Under the pieces are notes generated by a model. The model searched no databases. It saw only the letters and a program-made list of their open reading frames with translations, and had not been told where the DNA came from. A program made the translations under genes and the position numbers. A DNA stretch of 64,000 nt from Actinomyces massiliensis 4401292 (lineage in GTDB: Bacteria > Actinomycetota > Actinomycetes > Actinomycetales > Actinomycetaceae), in contig NZ_JH711481.1 in NCBI RefSeq assembly GCF_000269805.1, forward strand, positions 559,779 to 623,778, written 5' to 3'. Of this stretch, positions 63,116 to 64,000 are shown in pieces. How positions within the stretch are numbered: the stretch's first letter is position 1; each line of letters starts with the position of its first letter.

Positions 63116-63576
63116 CGACGAACCAGTGAATGTGAACTGATCTCGACGGACATCAGTGGAGATCAGCGGAGATCTGCGGAAAGCAGTGGTGTGACTGCGG
63201 CCCGCGGGCCGGGCTCCCCCGGCCCGCGGGCCTCCGTCATCAAGGGGCTCATCGTCCGGGTTCCCATCCCCGGAGGAGCACTCCTTCTTCGCCAGAGCGA
63301 CCGGGCCGGGCTCCCTAAGACCCGACTCCGTCTCGGCAGCGATCCGGTCATCGGGTTCCCCAACCCTCGCGGCCCGCTCCGTCCGGCGGCTGCGCCCATG
63401 TAACCCGCCTCGCCTGGAAGCTCACCCCCATGTCTGCTGACAAGTTCCTGTGAGCGCGCGATCGTCCGGGCGATGGCGCATGATGCGCGCCGGAATGCGC
63501 CGGAGACGGATGGACAGGAGCCGACGAGTTGGTGCGGGGCGCGTGAGAGCTCTTGGCCGGGCCGGCCGTGATCGCC
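63116..63576. other. Gap between permease 2 and the MerR gene
   Basis: Contains AGTGGAGATCAGCGGAGATCTGCGG-like short direct repeats near 63150-63180 and the terminator at 63199-63232. The remaining 340 bp hold open frames with no recognisable product; nothing else is seen. Confidence 0.5.
63199..63232 (+). terminator. Terminator after permease 2
   Basis: GGCCCGCGGGCC occurs at 63199-63210 and 63221-63232. Each copy is self-complementary and they pair with each other around GGGCTCCCCC. Confidence 0.7.
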
Positions 63577-63607
63577 TTGACCCTCGCGCTGCGTGAGGGC
63601 CCAGGCT
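63577..63607 (+). promoter_or_regulatory. Putative autoregulated MerR-type promoter
   Basis: TTGACC at 63577-63582 and CAGGCT at 63602-63607 are 19 bp apart, the long spacing typical of MerR-controlled promoters. Between them lies the operator-like inverted repeat CCCTCGCG-CTG-CGTGAGGG (63581-63599, one mismatch). Confidence 0.6.
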
Positions 63608-63632
63608 CGAGTTCGTGAGAGATGCTGTGCTC

Positions 63633-64000
63633 ATGGAAACCGCGAACACCGCGCCGCGCCGGAGCGAGGATTCCGGTGAGTTGACGGTCGGGCAGGTCGC
63701 CGGGCTCGTCGGGGTCAGCGTGCGCACCCTGCACCACTGGGACGAGATCGGTCTGGTGGTGCCCTCGGCGCGCTCGTGGGCCGGCTACCGGCTCTACGGG
63801 CCCGACGACGTCGCCCGGATCCACCGAGTTCTCGTCTACCGGGAGACCGGGATGCCGTTGGCCGAGGTGGCCCGGGTCCTGGACGACCCCGACGTCGATG
63901 CCACCGCACATCTGGCTCGCCAGCGCGACCTGCTCCAAGCACGCATCGCTCACCTGACCCGGATGCTCCGGGCGGTCGACACGATGATGGAGAGGAACAG
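63633..64000 (+). CDS. MerR family regulator (TipA-like), 3' end cut off
   Basis: The first 122 residues are visible from ATG 63633. The MerR helix-turn-helix reads L-T-V-G-Q-V-A-G-L-V-G-V-S-V-R-T-L-H-H-W-D-E-I-G-L in two parts, with the wing G-Y-R-L-Y and the dimerisation helix beginning near residue 85. H-H-W and the following sequence resemble TipA-type multidrug-sensing regulators; the effector domain is outside the window. The promoter architecture upstream suggests it regulates itself. Confidence 0.88.
   Translation, partial: METANTAPRRSEDSGELTVGQVAGLVGVSVRTLHHWDEIGLVVPSARSWAGYRLYGPDDVARIHRVLVYRETGMPLAEVARVLDDPDVDATAHLARQRDLLQARIAHLTRMLRAVDTMMERN

Overview
The window is chromosomal DNA from a high-GC actinobacterium. 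The gene order dciA-recF-dnaN-dnaA / rpmH-rnpA-yidD-yidC-khpB-rsmG-parA-parB, actinobacterial DnaA boxes, a MurJ fused to a pseudokinase next to a DUF6049 gene, and many GTG/TTG starts suggest the family Actinomycetaceae (Actinomyces sensu lato). That taxonomic call is an inference from synteny and style, not from a search.

Region 1 (1-22.7 kb) is the replication-origin neighbourhood. It holds the end of a double ABC ATPase, then dciA, recF, dnaN and dnaA on the minus strand, with DnaA-box clusters on both sides of dnaA. The ribosome/RNase P/membrane-insertion operon and parAB follow on the plus strand. From 13.1 to 17.2 kb there is no convincing gene. This gap carries seven perfect parS palindromes, and two more lie in parB and upstream of an aminotransferase gene, making a centromere-like zone. 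A D-Ala-D-Ala ligase-like gene, an aminotransferase, thrC, trxA and trxB follow on the minus strand. Base composition looks visibly less GC-rich here than further right.

Region 2 (22.7-33.7 kb) is cell-envelope and housekeeping DNA: murJ-pseudokinase, DUF6049 and a Nudix hydrolase, divergent from CCA-adding enzyme, then serC and serA. Region 3 (33.7-48.6 kb) is accessory: a decayed membrane-protein gene, a VOC protein with a WYL regulator, a DUF4143 ATPase, two SDRs with an XRE regulator, a ROK regulator, an Eis-like acetyltransferase, an MFS transporter, and a FadR-type regulator with an M20 amidohydrolase. The gaps here contain a family of 22-bp tandem repeats at five loci, a pair of inverted 220-bp elements that bracket the regulator-amidohydrolase pair, a 122-bp element with 20-bp terminal inverted repeats, and 23-bp tandem repeats.

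Region 4 (48.6-63.2 kb) is a long plus-strand gene cluster for ureide (allantoin) use: a small membrane protein, a hydantoin/allantoin racemase-like protein missing one catalytic Cys, carbamate kinase, an NCS1 permease, allantoinase, an ATCase-fold carbamoyltransferase whose aspartate-binding loop is changed, a DUF3830 protein, a split transketolase, an isomerase-like TIM barrel, tartronate semialdehyde reductase, glyoxylate carboligase and a second NCS1 permease. Standard genes for allantoate and ureidoglycolate breakdown (allC, allA, allE, urease) and a glycerate kinase are not in the window. My reading is that ureide carbamoyl groups are recovered as carbamoyl phosphate and then ATP, while glyoxylate carbon goes through tartronate semialdehyde to glycerate, or through hydroxypyruvate and transketolase into pentose phosphates. 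The window ends in a MerR-type regulator with a recognisable autoregulatory promoter.
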